Origin: Candidatus Limiplasma stercoravium
GTDB lineage: Bacteria > Bacillota > Clostridia > Christensenellales > Aristaeellaceae
Length of the DNA stretch: 52,018 bases
Direction of reading: 5' to 3'
NCBI GenBank assembly: GCA_018715175.1
Contig: DVME01000085.1
Span: forward strand, 1-52,018
Of this stretch, positions 14,857 to 23,188 are shown one piece after another. The position numbers and the translations under genes were made by a program. The notes beneath the pieces are model-generated. The model searched no databases. It was given only the letters and a program-made list of their open reading frames with translations, and was not told the origin of the DNA. How positions within the stretch are numbered: the first letter of the stretch is position 1; each line of letters begins with the position of its first letter.

Positions 14857-17709
14857 TTAGCCTTGCACGCTGAGCACAAGGGTGGGATCCTCGTTTGGCA
14901 GCAGCGCCGCAGACCATGGCGCGCCCTGGCAAATGAGATCCGCGTCCAAGAGTACCCTGTCGCCGCGAAGCGTAACGCTAAGCGTATCCAGCGTCAGATT
15001 GTCCGTGCGAAGCTGTGCTTGTCCCTCGCCGCTTATGGTAAGGATGACATGATGGCCGTCGCGCTGGGCTGAAATCTCAAAGCCGGCAATGAGCTGATCC
15101 AAGCGGTAACATCCGCCGGCCACCAGCGTGGCATGGCTTTGCCGGCATCCGTCCGTAACGGTGTAACGGCCGGCCGGCAGCCAGGCATCCACGAAGCCGT
15201 TCTTGGGTGAAATTTCATAGGAACGATCAGCATGCTCAAAGTTCACAACGTCCGTCGTATCGCCGGTAATATGGGCGGGAAGGTATTCATCTGCCATCAT
15301 TGCCAGCCATTTTCCCGGAGGCCCCATCCAGATTTCCTTATACGTACAGTTGTTGGCCTGAGGCCAAAAGGGAGCGTCACGTTCTTCGTTGGACTGCATT
15401 CCAACGGGCAGCGCGCCCACCGTATCGCCATGCAAAACAGCGTATTGGGTGCCATAGTCGTAACCGACGCCAAACATCAAGGACTCCGAAAAAGGATTTT
15501 TACCGAGAATCCACATAAACTGTTCCTGAGCGATATCGTAAAGACCTTGGTCGTTGAGGTAGATGGACGCGGCGGAAACCGCCTTTCCCAGAGAGAGCTG
15601 CACGTGGAAATTGCCTCGAAAGGAGTACCACACGGGGAAGCGGCGCAGGTACAGCCGTTCGTTGAGCTGGATGCCCGCTTGGAGCTGGTCGGTATAGTGC
15701 AAAAATGTTTCCGCCTGTTGTCCGGCTTGATCCTTTCCGGCAAACATGGCAAAAATGGGATGCATCAAGGAAAAGGTCTCGCGGTCGTCAATTTCGTCTG
15801 TGGAGTAGATGCCGCTGGGCAGCATGCCGTAGGGCGCGACAGCGCGCATGGCCCATTTGACGTAGGCCATGCTGTACAGGAGCGCGCTGTGCCACTTCAT
15901 CCAATGCGGATGCTCTGGCAACTGGCGGCACAGGGCAATGAGCGCGAGCGTGGTTTTGTCCTCTTGGCTGCGGTGGTTGTAATGAATAATGGTCTTGTGA
16001 TGCGCGTCCCGGTAAAAGAATCCTGCGACGGGAGGCTGGACATCAGGCAGCCAAACGCGCTGCTGGCAGGAAACGATTTGGTCGCCGTACCTGGCGCCAT
16101 GCTGCGCAAAACGGGGATCGCCCGTGATTTCATACAGCTCCATTGCGGCAAAGGCGGCAATGCTGACCATCAGGCAATACGAAACCATCTTGTCATGCCC
16201 GGGTTCCGGTACGGCTGGATGAAAAGCCGGATCATCGAGCCTTTTTGCGCCAAAAAAGAAATCCTCTTTTGCGCATTGAAGAGCATACTGCGCTAAAATA
16301 CGGTCTTCCTCTTTCAAAGCGCGGTAGCCGATGGCTTCGGCTGAAGCTGCCAGAAGGTTGACGAACGGCGCGTTTACGGCAGGAAAGGTCAGGTCGTCGC
16401 AGGTACCGCGGATGCCGTCCGTCCATACGGCGCTTGAGGAAGGCCCCGTGCGGTATCCGTCGCCAAAGCGCCCCTTGAGTAGATAGCTCAGCCCCCAAAT
16501 GCCTTCGTCTAGCAAACGGCGATAAAGAAGCGGATCCTCGCTTTGGACTTTCATGGCAAGCTCAAACAGCGCATGCACGGCCTCGCAGGTCAGCTGGATT
16601 TGCTGGTTGGTGTCGGCGGCGTCGTGCCAACCGCCGTTTGCGACGATTTCCTGTTCTCCGTGGCGCGTTCGCTGGTCTGCGTGGCATGCTTCATGCTTGC
16701 CGGGAACGCGGTAGCCGCATCGTTGGCAAAAGATGAAGTTGATGGTTTTCCAGATGGAGTCCATCCAAACGGTATCGGATATGTCAAAGGGCTGCGTGCT
16801 GAGCTGTCCGGCCAACAGCCGGTACGTACCCGGTTTGCGAAGGGGTGTAAAATCCATTACGCAAAAGGCGCCGGTAGTGGTTTCCCGGCGCTGAACCTCC
16901 CCCTCGTAAGCGACCAAACCGGTGTTGTCTTCCACCACTTGGAAGCGGCTCGCACAAAGGCCGCAGCAAAGGGCGGTTTTTTGGGAACCCGGTTGATAGC
17001 CCAGGTGGGAATAGGCAATGCGCCCGTTAGCGGTCTCCCATCCCTCGTAGGCTTCGGCGCCTTGGACTTGTTCCAAATACAATGCGCCGATATACCAGCA
17101 AGCCTGTCCCGATGCGCAGGGCTCGTGCCCGACCATATCGTAATCCAGGCTGACGCCCACCACTTCATCGCGCGCCACATAGGGAATTTCAAACTGAACG
17201 CGGTTCCAGGTATGGTTTTGGAGGTTGAGGTTGTGTCCTCCTTCGCGGTCGAAAGAATCCGGAACCTTATGCGCCCCGTCGTTATGCAGCTGCAAACGCA
17301 CGCAAACGTTGCGATAGCCGGGCATATCGGGATATATCCAGGCCGTCAGGCGGTTCCAGCCCTCCCAGTTTTCCCGGCCGATATGCAAAAAAGCCTTGGG
17401 AACAGTATAGATACGCCCAATCCGGCCCGTCCAATGGTCTAGCTTGCACGGCGCTGTAAAGCGAATGGAACTCCCGCCCGCTTCCAGCACATGCTCGTCC
17501 GATACGCTCAGCGAGGCGTAAGGCGTTACGGCTTCCCAGCCGGAGAGCGTGCGCATGTCATGGAGACTGCGGGAGCGCAATACCTTTTTCCGGGCGCAAC
17601 GTTCGTCTTTTGTCTCCTCCCAGTGAATGGGCATGGGACGGGAAATCCAAAGGCTTTTCTCAAGATCCTCTCGAAGCTTCGGCTTCATAGCCGGATGAGG
17701 CGTATACAC
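14857..17709 (-). CDS. Glycoside hydrolase family 9-type enzyme, cytoplasmic
   Basis: A 950-residue enzyme. Residues about 50-215 look like a carbohydrate-binding beta-sandwich. Residues about 230-310 form the Ig-like CelD N-terminal domain (GYQPGSQKTA...LRKPGTYRLL). The (alpha/alpha)6 catalytic domain follows, with GGWHDAAD at 359-366 corresponding to the GH9 GGWYDAGD motif that holds the catalytic base, and YKEIWMGP near residue 800 at the place of the catalytic acid Glu. Family 9 contains endoglucanases and also exo-glucosaminidases. No signal peptide, together with amino-sugar-type neighbours, favours an exo-acting enzyme on imported oligosaccharide. The start is GTG, 7 bp after GAGGAGGGG. 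A strong hairpin separates it from the solute-binding gene. Confidence 0.85.
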   Translation of the reverse strand: MYTPHPAMKPKLREDLEKSLWISRPMPIHWEETKDERCARKKVLRSRSLHDMRTLSGWEAVTPYASLSVSDEHVLEAGGSSIRFTAPCKLDHWTGRIGRIYTVPKAFLHIGRENWEGWNRLTAWIYPDMPGYRNVCVRLQLHNDGAHKVPDSFDREGGHNLNLQNHTWNRVQFEIPYVARDEVVGVSLDYDMVGHEPCASGQACWYIGALYLEQVQGAEAYEGWETANGRIAYSHLGYQPGSQKTALCCGLCASRFQVVEDNTGLVAYEGEVQRRETTTGAFCVMDFTPLRKPGTYRLLAGQLSTQPFDISDTVWMDSIWKTINFIFCQRCGYRVPGKHEACHADQRTRHGEQEIVANGGWHDAADTNQQIQLTCEAVHALFELAMKVQSEDPLLYRRLLDEGIWGLSYLLKGRFGDGYRTGPSSSAVWTDGIRGTCDDLTFPAVNAPFVNLLAASAEAIGYRALKEEDRILAQYALQCAKEDFFFGAKRLDDPAFHPAVPEPGHDKMVSYCLMVSIAAFAAMELYEITGDPRFAQHGARYGDQIVSCQQRVWLPDVQPPVAGFFYRDAHHKTIIHYNHRSQEDKTTLALIALCRQLPEHPHWMKWHSALLYSMAYVKWAMRAVAPYGMLPSGIYSTDEIDDRETFSLMHPIFAMFAGKDQAGQQAETFLHYTDQLQAGIQLNERLYLRRFPVWYSFRGNFHVQLSLGKAVSAASIYLNDQGLYDIAQEQFMWILGKNPFSESLMFGVGYDYGTQYAVLHGDTVGALPVGMQSNEERDAPFWPQANNCTYKEIWMGPPGKWLAMMADEYLPAHITGDTTDVVNFEHADRSYEISPKNGFVDAWLPAGRYTVTDGCRQSHATLVAGGCYRLDQLIAGFEISAQRDGHHVILTISGEGQAQLRTDNLTLDTLSVTLRGDRVLLDADLICQGAPWSAALLPNEDPTLVLSVQG

Positions 17710-17735
17710 TAGGCCACCCCTCCTCGTTGGGATGT

Positions 17736-17766
17736 GCGGGACGGCCCGTTAGACGGGCCGTCCCGC
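17736..17766 (-). other. Intercistronic hairpin after the solute-binding protein gene
   Basis: GCGGGACGGCCCGT and its exact complement are separated by three bases, a 14-bp stem. There is no T run on the operon strand, so it more likely protects the 3' end of the abundant binding-protein mRNA or lowers read-through into the GH9 gene than fully terminates transcription. Confidence 0.65.
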
Positions 17767-17786
17767 GTTGGTTTTGTTTTGAATGG

Positions 17787-19229
17787 TTATTTGTTCTCGG
17801 CTACCCAAGCGTCCAATTGGGCCTGCGCTTCTGCGATAACTTCTCGAATGCCGGCGGCCTCGAGCTCGGCAATCAGCTGGGGAAGCACAACGTCGGGATC
17901 GGAGGTGCCGGTGCGAAGCTCGCTGTTGTAATTGCTCCACACGGCTTTGCAGGCGGCTACTTCCATTTCGACGTTTTCATCGTCAAAGTTGAAGCCGATG
18001 GTGTTGGACACTTGCGCGTCCTCGTAGCTGGCAAAAACCTTTTGCCACATTTCGTTGTCGGAACCTTCGCCCTCGGCGGGGCCAACCGCATAGGAAGCCT
18101 GCGAATAAGCCAGCGGATTGTAGTTCTGCGCGCCCTGCTCCGTGCGCGTAACGGTGCCGTCCTCGTTGTAGTTGTAATGCACGCCTTCCAAGCCGTAGCG
18201 AAGCATGGTGCGGTAGGGAACGTTGGTGTTGCAATACTCGATGAATTTGAGGGCCTCGTCCACGTGCTCGCTGGCGGCGCTAATGGCGGTGAGCGCGCCT
18301 TGCACGGAGGTAGTGGTCAGATACGGGCCGACGTAGCGGCTGATGACCTGCCCATGTCCCACTTGGCCTTCCCAGATGGACTCCGCGCCAAACCAGCCCT
18401 GACCGGAACGAACAGGAGAATACTGAGTGTTGGGAACGCTGGGCAGGGTAGCGGCGTCGGGGTTAATGTATCCGAGCTGATACCACTTATGCATCAGGCG
18501 GTAACGGTCGGTGATTTCGTCCATTTCGAGGCCCAGCTTGATTTCGTACGCTTCTGGGTCGCTTTCATCGACGAACTTGGTGCACAGCATGATGTCCTTG
18601 ACGATCCAGTTCACCTGGTTTTCGTTGGATTCCGCGCCATTGGCCTTAACCCACATGGGATAAGAGTCGGGATAGGCGGCCTTGTAAGCGGCCAGGTAAG
18701 GTTCGATATCCTCAAAGGTCATCGTTTCGGGGATTTCCATGCCCAATTCGTCAACAAACACCGCGGGATCGAAACGCCAGAAGACTTCGACGGCATAGTC
18801 TTTGAGAATCGGTACGGCGTAATTCCTTCCGCGATAGGCGGTAGCGTCCCAAAGCATTTCGGGAATGCTTTCAAACAGCGTGGGCGTAAGGGTGCGCACT
18901 TTATCCGTAATGTCATAAAAGATGCCGTCGGCCGAATTGGTGGGGAAATCGTTGAAGGTGCTGCTGGTGTAGCAAAGGTCAAAGGCTTCGCCGGACGTAA
19001 TGATCAACGAAATCTGATCGTTCGTCACATAGTCGAAATCTACCGTGATGCCGATGTCCTGGGCGGACATCTCGTTGAGCTTTTCTGCAACCATGTCCAG
19101 ATCTTTGGGCGCGTAATCCACGGTATAGAGCAACCAGCGAAGTTCCACCGGTTCTTCTTCCGCCTGCGCAAAGGAGCACAGCGAAAACGCCATTGTGAGC
19201 ATGAGCATCAGGGATACCAAGCGTTTCAT
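17787..19229 (-). CDS. Sugar ABC transporter solute-binding protein
   Basis: A 480-residue secreted protein that would capture an oligosaccharide and deliver it to the two permeases encoded just upstream. The signal peptide is MKRLVSLMLMLTMAFSLCSF with a signal-peptidase-I type AQA cleavage after residue 23. The lipobox expected for a Gram-positive binding protein is missing, since the Cys is preceded by Ser-Leu. The mature part belongs to the long LipO/YtcQ-like class with a DUF3502-type C-terminal region. The ATG at 19229 follows TGGAGG. No ATPase gene accompanies the transporter, so it probably uses a shared MsmK-type ATPase from elsewhere. Confidence 0.9.
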   Translation of the reverse strand: MKRLVSLMLMLTMAFSLCSFAQAEEEPVELRWLLYTVDYAPKDLDMVAEKLNEMSAQDIGITVDFDYVTNDQISLIITSGEAFDLCYTSSTFNDFPTNSADGIFYDITDKVRTLTPTLFESIPEMLWDATAYRGRNYAVPILKDYAVEVFWRFDPAVFVDELGMEIPETMTFEDIEPYLAAYKAAYPDSYPMWVKANGAESNENQVNWIVKDIMLCTKFVDESDPEAYEIKLGLEMDEITDRYRLMHKWYQLGYINPDAATLPSVPNTQYSPVRSGQGWFGAESIWEGQVGHGQVISRYVGPYLTTTSVQGALTAISAASEHVDEALKFIEYCNTNVPYRTMLRYGLEGVHYNYNEDGTVTRTEQGAQNYNPLAYSQASYAVGPAEGEGSDNEMWQKVFASYEDAQVSNTIGFNFDDENVEMEVAACKAVWSNYNSELRTGTSDPDVVLPQLIAELEAAGIREVIAEAQAQLDAWVAENK

Positions 19230-19260
19230 GTGGGATACCTCCATTTTGTTTTTTTTCAAT

Positions 19261-19274
19261 ACGGCACGTGCCGT
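19261..19274. other. Palindrome between permease and solute-binding protein genes
   Basis: ACGGCACGTGCCGT is a perfect 14-bp palindrome in the 55-bp gap ahead of the binding-protein gene. It may be an mRNA processing or stability hairpin, which would help raise the binding protein above its permeases. An operator is also possible. Confidence 0.45.
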
Positions 19275-19284
19275 TTTGAGCCTA

Positions 19285-20211
19285 TTATCCTTTGACTGCG
19301 CCAACGGTCAGCCCGGAGACAAAATACTTTTGAAAGAAGGGGTACGAACAGGCAATGGGTAGCACGGAGATGACCACGATGGCCATGCGAACCGTCTCAG
19401 AGGGCAAATTGTTGGCGGTGGTGAGAATGTATTCGTCCGAGCGAGATAGGAAATCCACGCTCTTTTCGATGCTGACAAGCAGATATTGCAATGGATACTT
19501 GCTGCGCTCCGAAATATAGAGCATGGCTTGGTACCAGTCATTCCAAAAGCCGAAAGTGAGGAACAGGCCGATGGTGGCCAAGGCGGGCAAAGAAATGGGC
19601 AAAACGATGCGAATGAAAATTTTGAGCTGGGTCGCGCCGTCAATTTTGGCCGACTCCACGATGGAGTCCGGCACGGTTGTTGTAAAGAAAGTGCGCACAA
19701 TGATGACATAGAACGTCGAACAGGCCAGAGGCAAGATGAGCGCCCAAAGGGTATTCTTAAGCTGGTAAAGCTGGGTCATGACCATGTAGCTAGCAACCAT
19801 TCCGCCGCTGAAGAGCATGGGGATAAACACGAGAACCGTGTACAGCTTGCGAAACCGAAACGTTGGACGGGACAAGGTATACCCCATCGTGGTAATCAGA
19901 AAAAGGCCGATCAGCGTTCCCAGGATTGTGACGGTTACCGATGTGAGAAAGCAGGAAAAAATTTCGTCTCTTGTTTGCCAGAGGTATTCATAGGTGTAGG
20001 TGCTCCATTGCGCAGGGATGAAGCTGTAACCGTTGGTGACGATGGATTCCTCTGACGAAAACGAGATGATAACCACAAAGATGAACGGCACGATGGCCAT
20101 GAGGCCAAGCACCACAAACAGGCAGCTGATAAACGCATTGCTAACGGGATGCACGCGGTTGAAGCGGAGCTCTCCGGCATCCTTGAAGCCTGCCAATTTG
20201 CTTTGTGCCAT
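19285..20211 (-). CDS. Sugar ABC transporter permease, LplC/YtcP type
   Basis: A 308-residue inner-membrane permease with six predicted transmembrane segments. The EAA-type loop that contacts the ATPase is visible as ESAKIDGATQLKIFIRIVLP. The N-terminus (HPVSNAFISCLFVVLGLMAIVPF) and the C-terminal GLTVGAVKG are typical of the LplC class, which works with LplB-type partners and long solute-binding proteins for oligosaccharide uptake. The ATG follows TTAGGAGGGAACC. It lies 29 bp downstream of its partner permease and 55 bp upstream of the binding-protein gene in a single leftward operon. Confidence 0.94.
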   Translation of the reverse strand: MAQSKLAGFKDAGELRFNRVHPVSNAFISCLFVVLGLMAIVPFIFVVIISFSSEESIVTNGYSFIPAQWSTYTYEYLWQTRDEIFSCFLTSVTVTILGTLIGLFLITTMGYTLSRPTFRFRKLYTVLVFIPMLFSGGMVASYMVMTQLYQLKNTLWALILPLACSTFYVIIVRTFFTTTVPDSIVESAKIDGATQLKIFIRIVLPISLPALATIGLFLTFGFWNDWYQAMLYISERSKYPLQYLLVSIEKSVDFLSRSDEYILTTANNLPSETVRMAIVVISVLPIACSYPFFQKYFVSGLTVGAVKG

Positions 20212-20240
20212 TTTGGTTCCCTCCTAAGTATCAGCTTGGC

Positions 20241-21203
20241 TTAAAACAGGCCGCTTTCAGGGTCAATCTTTTTCACGACCAAATTGGAAATCAGAATCGT
20301 TATACATCCGAGTACGGACTGGAACAGGGCGGCGGCCGAAGAATAGTTGATGTTGTTTTCGTTCATGAGCGCTTTGTAAATGTAGACGTCTATGGTTTGC
20401 GTCACGGACACCAGCGAGCCGGAATCCCTCGGGATGCGATAGAACAAGCCAAAGTCGGAGTTGAAAATTTTGCCCATCGCCAAAATGAACATGATGGAGA
20501 TAATCGGCCTGAGCAACGGCAACGTAATGTAGCGCGCCTGCTGAAACTTCGTGGCGCCGTCGATGAGGGCAGCCTCGTACATTTCTTGATCCAGTCCGCT
20601 GATGGCGGCTAGGTAGACCACCATGGAGTAACCGGTGGTTTTCCAAAGCTGCATAAATACAAGGATATATGGCCAGTATTGCGGCGTTTGATACCACAGG
20701 ATTTTCGATTCCCCCATGCCCATGCGCAGGTTGTTGAGCAATCCCCTGTCCGTTGCCAGGAAAGCATACACGAAATAGCTGACGACCACCCAAGAAATAA
20801 AGTGAGGGAAAAACATGGCCGTCTGGCAGGTCTTGGCCAGGCGCTTTGAATACATCTGCGATATGAGGATGGCCAAGGCGACGGGGATAATCACGCCCAA
20901 AACGATGAAAACGATGTTGTATCCAATGGTGTTGGCAAAGACGTTTTTCCACGTTGGCAGCCGAAAGAGGAATTCAAAGTTCTTTAGCCCCACCCATTTG
21001 CTGTTGACAAACAGGCTGTATAGAAAGCCTTGGCCGGGCGCCACCTTGTAATTCTTAAACGCGATGACAATGCCAAACATGGGGATATAGCAAATGGCCA
21101 AATACCAGAGCAACGTGGGAAGGGAAAGCCCTACAAGCTGCCAGTCGTCGAGTGTGATACGCCTTTTCGTCCCAGGTTTCGCCAGGCCCGCGGGCTTGCG
21201 CAT
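20241..21203 (-). CDS. Sugar ABC transporter permease, LplB/YteP type
   Basis: A 320-residue inner-membrane permease, the partner of the LplC-type gene that follows. It has the characteristic LLWYLAICYIPMFGIVIAFKNY first membrane segment, KWVGLKNFEFLF, and the EAA loop YEAALIDGATKFQQARYITLPLL. The C-terminus NLVVKKIDPESGLF matches the LplB class. It starts 36 bp after the kinase-like gene. LplB/LplC systems in Clostridia commonly import plant or host-glycan oligosaccharides; the cargo here is inferred only from the neighbouring hydrolases. Confidence 0.94.
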   Translation of the reverse strand: MRKPAGLAKPGTKRRITLDDWQLVGLSLPTLLWYLAICYIPMFGIVIAFKNYKVAPGQGFLYSLFVNSKWVGLKNFEFLFRLPTWKNVFANTIGYNIVFIVLGVIIPVALAILISQMYSKRLAKTCQTAMFFPHFISWVVVSYFVYAFLATDRGLLNNLRMGMGESKILWYQTPQYWPYILVFMQLWKTTGYSMVVYLAAISGLDQEMYEAALIDGATKFQQARYITLPLLRPIISIMFILAMGKIFNSDFGLFYRIPRDSGSLVSVTQTIDVYIYKALMNENNINYSSAAALFQSVLGCITILISNLVVKKIDPESGLF

Positions 21204-21239
21204 TCCCCATCATCCTTTCTCGTTGGGTTTGGATTGCGT

Positions 21240-22193
21240 CTACTGTAGCTGCGCCATATAGGGAACTTCGCCGTTGAGCCACGCGATGGCCATGCAAGCG
21301 CAGCCTTCGGCGTCCTCCTTGTTTGGAAGCATGATTTGCGCATGGGGATACCCATGCCCAAACAGGCGCCGGTATTCGTCCAAATAGCATTCGCTTTGCA
21401 AAAAGACATCTCCCCATACGCCGCAGAGGAAGGCGTCTTCCTGCCCAAAGCCCAGCTGGTTGGCACAGATATGCGCCACTTCGAAAAGCTCTCCCGCCCC
21501 TTTTTGAAGGATGTGCGCGGCCGCTTCGTCGCCATCACGGGCGCAGTCAATCACCAGCTGAGCGATGGCGGTATCCACGGGACGCCGCCGCAGCGCCCGG
21601 GCGCATTCGGTCATCTTTTCGATATCCAAACCGCTGAAATACTGATCCATGGCGCTGATGAGCGCGCTGTTAGACGCGCTGCCATCCAGCCATCTGGAGG
21701 CCCAATGCATCGCTTCCAGCGCGATCCATTGGGCGGAGCCTTCGTCGCCGTGAATGGTAATCGGGTAGCCGCCGCAGCGTACCATCAATCCCTCCGGATT
21801 TCGGCCGACCACAATGGAGCCCTTGCCGGCAACCGCTACCATGCCCACCCCTTGCGTGGTGGTGTGCAGCGCGACGTTGCCATCATTGAGGCAGATGACC
21901 GGGCAAAGCATGTGCGCTGCGCAAAAGCATTCCGTGACGACCTCCTTGGTCTTGGGAGAGTCAATGCCGGCTGCGCCCACCAAAAGGCATTGGCAATGGT
22001 CTCGATCCCCTCCAAAGGACGCCATCAAATCATCGACCATTTCCACGGCGCGCCGTCGGGCCATGTTGCGCCCAAGCGTTACATGGGAACACGACTTGCC
22101 CTTGAGAGTCGCCAAGACATGCCCGGCCCGGTTCATCGCCACAGCGACGGTTTCATCCAGTTTGCTGGAAATGCCAATCACAAAAGCATCCAA
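21240..22193 (-). CDS. BadF/BadG-family kinase homologue with degenerate phosphate loop
   Basis: A 317-residue relative of N-acetylglucosamine kinase and BadF/BadG ATPases, the ASKHA fold. It keeps GAAGIDSPK, CLNDGNVAL, VAGKGSIVVGRN and CGGYPITIHGDEGSAQ, which match the second phosphate and adenosine loops. The first loop, normally IGxDGGGTKT, reads IGISSKLDETVAV and lacks both the Asp and the glycines. Its paralogue at 24278-25237 has the loop intact (GMDIGGTYARL). It may therefore be a non-catalytic sugar sensor or a kinase with altered nucleotide use, which is an inference. The TTG at 22193 is chosen because AAGGAG lies 11 bp upstream; a GTG at 22205 overlaps that site. It is the first gene of the seven-gene leftward operon. 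Confidence 0.75.
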   Translation of the reverse strand: MDAFVIGISSKLDETVAVAMNRAGHVLATLKGKSCSHVTLGRNMARRRAVEMVDDLMASFGGDRDHCQCLLVGAAGIDSPKTKEVVTECFCAAHMLCPVICLNDGNVALHTTTQGVGMVAVAGKGSIVVGRNPEGLMVRCGGYPITIHGDEGSAQWIALEAMHWASRWLDGSASNSALISAMDQYFSGLDIEKMTECARALRRRPVDTAIAQLVIDCARDGDEAAAHILQKGAGELFEVAHICANQLGFGQEDAFLCGVWGDVFLQSECYLDEYRRLFGHGYPHAQIMLPNKEDAEGCACMAIAWLNGEVPYMAQLQ

Positions 22194-22252
22194 GTTTGCT
22201 ATCACTCCTTGAAATGAACCTGCTGGGCAGAATCGTTCGTTACGGTGACCTT

Positions 22253-22282
22253 ATTATACGGTTGCCCGTCGTTTCATGTCGA
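22253..22282 (-). promoter_or_regulatory. Promoter of the leftward carbohydrate operon
   Basis: TCGACA, an 18-bp spacer and a perfect TATAAT on the minus strand, about 60 bp before the kinase-like gene. It is divergent from the regulator's promoter 140 bp away, a layout that suggests shared control by the regulator at 22483. Confidence 0.7.
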
Positions 22283-22417
22283 GGATGATATTTCTTCCGC
22301 GAAATCGGCTAAAAAAGCATAATAACAAGGAATAAAGACATAATATGGATGCCTATGCACATGAAAAAGGATTTGTCAAGGTGGAACTTTTATCATCTGA
22401 GGGCGTTGGATTTTTGA

Positions 22418-22445
22418 TGGACAAAACGCTTTTATGATGTACAAT
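22418..22445 (+). promoter_or_regulatory. Promoter of the regulator-SIS-kinase-EamA operon
   Basis: TGGACA, a 16-bp spacer and TACAAT. The in-frame ATG at 22444 overlaps the -10 box and cannot be the start codon, which favours the GTG at 22483. The AT-rich 140 bp between the two divergent promoters (22283-22417) hold no gene and could carry operators. Confidence 0.65.
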
Positions 22446-22482
22446 GAAAACATCCCAGCCCATGGAAAGGGGGCCCAAAGAC

Positions 22483-23160
22483 GTGGATCCCATCAACGTG
22501 CTTGTGGTGGACGCAGATGCGCACAGCCTGCAAACAACCCTATCGTTGTTGGTGGGCAAAGATCAGCTGCACATCTCCGATACGGCGCGCAGCGGCTATG
22601 AAGCGGTTGCCAAGTCGTATGCCTGCCGTCCCCAGGTGGTGCTGATGGAAATCGAGATGGAAACGCCGCGAGCTGGGTTGATGGCTTTGCGCGAGATTAC
22701 GGGCGCTATGAACCATTGCCGCGTGGTGGTCTATACGGCGGTACAAACCCCGGATGTCATTTGCGCTGCTTTTGCAGATGGAGCGGTGAATTACTTGACC
22801 AAGCCTGCCAGCGCCGCCGCGCTTGTGCGCGCGGTGGTTCAGGCCGGGACAGGCGTCTATGCCATTGCATCAGACGGCGGCGAGACGCTTTTGAAGGAAT
22901 ATCGCCGGCTGTACCGCCTGCAGGACAACCTGTCCGGCCTTTTGAAAGTGGCAATGTCTCTGACCGCCAGCGAACTGAGCATCCTGCGATTGTTGGTCAA
23001 CGGCATGCAGCCAGGGGAAATCGAACGCATTCGGTTTATCGAGCATAGCACCATGAAGAGCCACTTGTCTCACATTATCAAAAAGTTTGATGTGGACGGC
23101 ATTTCACAGGTGGTGGAAACCCTGCGGGCTTTTCGTTTTTTTGAGTTTCTTGACGATTGA
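22483..23160 (+). CDS. Atypical response regulator (Glu at phospho-acceptor site) with LuxR-type HTH
   Basis: A 225-residue regulator: receiver domain at residues 4-120 and LuxR/GerE helix-turn-helix at about 158-215 (LTASELSILRLLVNGM...STMKSHLSHIIKKF). The receiver keeps D10 and D12, T85 (VVYTA) and K107 (LTKPAS). The phospho-acceptor position, normally Asp in VVLMDI, is Glu: VVLMEIEME, E56. Glu at this place often mimics the phosphorylated state, so it may bind DNA without a kinase, or respond to a ligand. No histidine kinase gene is nearby. The GTG start follows AAAGGGGG with 9-bp spacing. Lying between two divergent carbohydrate operons, it is the likely local transcriptional regulator. 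The stop is 28 bp before the SIS gene. Confidence 0.87.
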   Translation: MDPINVLVVDADAHSLQTTLSLLVGKDQLHISDTARSGYEAVAKSYACRPQVVLMEIEMETPRAGLMALREITGAMNHCRVVVYTAVQTPDVICAAFADGAVNYLTKPASAAALVRAVVQAGTGVYAIASDGGETLLKEYRRLYRLQDNLSGLLKVAMSLTASELSILRLLVNGMQPGEIERIRFIEHSTMKSHLSHIIKKFDVDGISQVVETLRAFRFFEFLDD

Positions 23161-23188
23161 AAAACAAACCGGAAAGGATGGAGCATTC

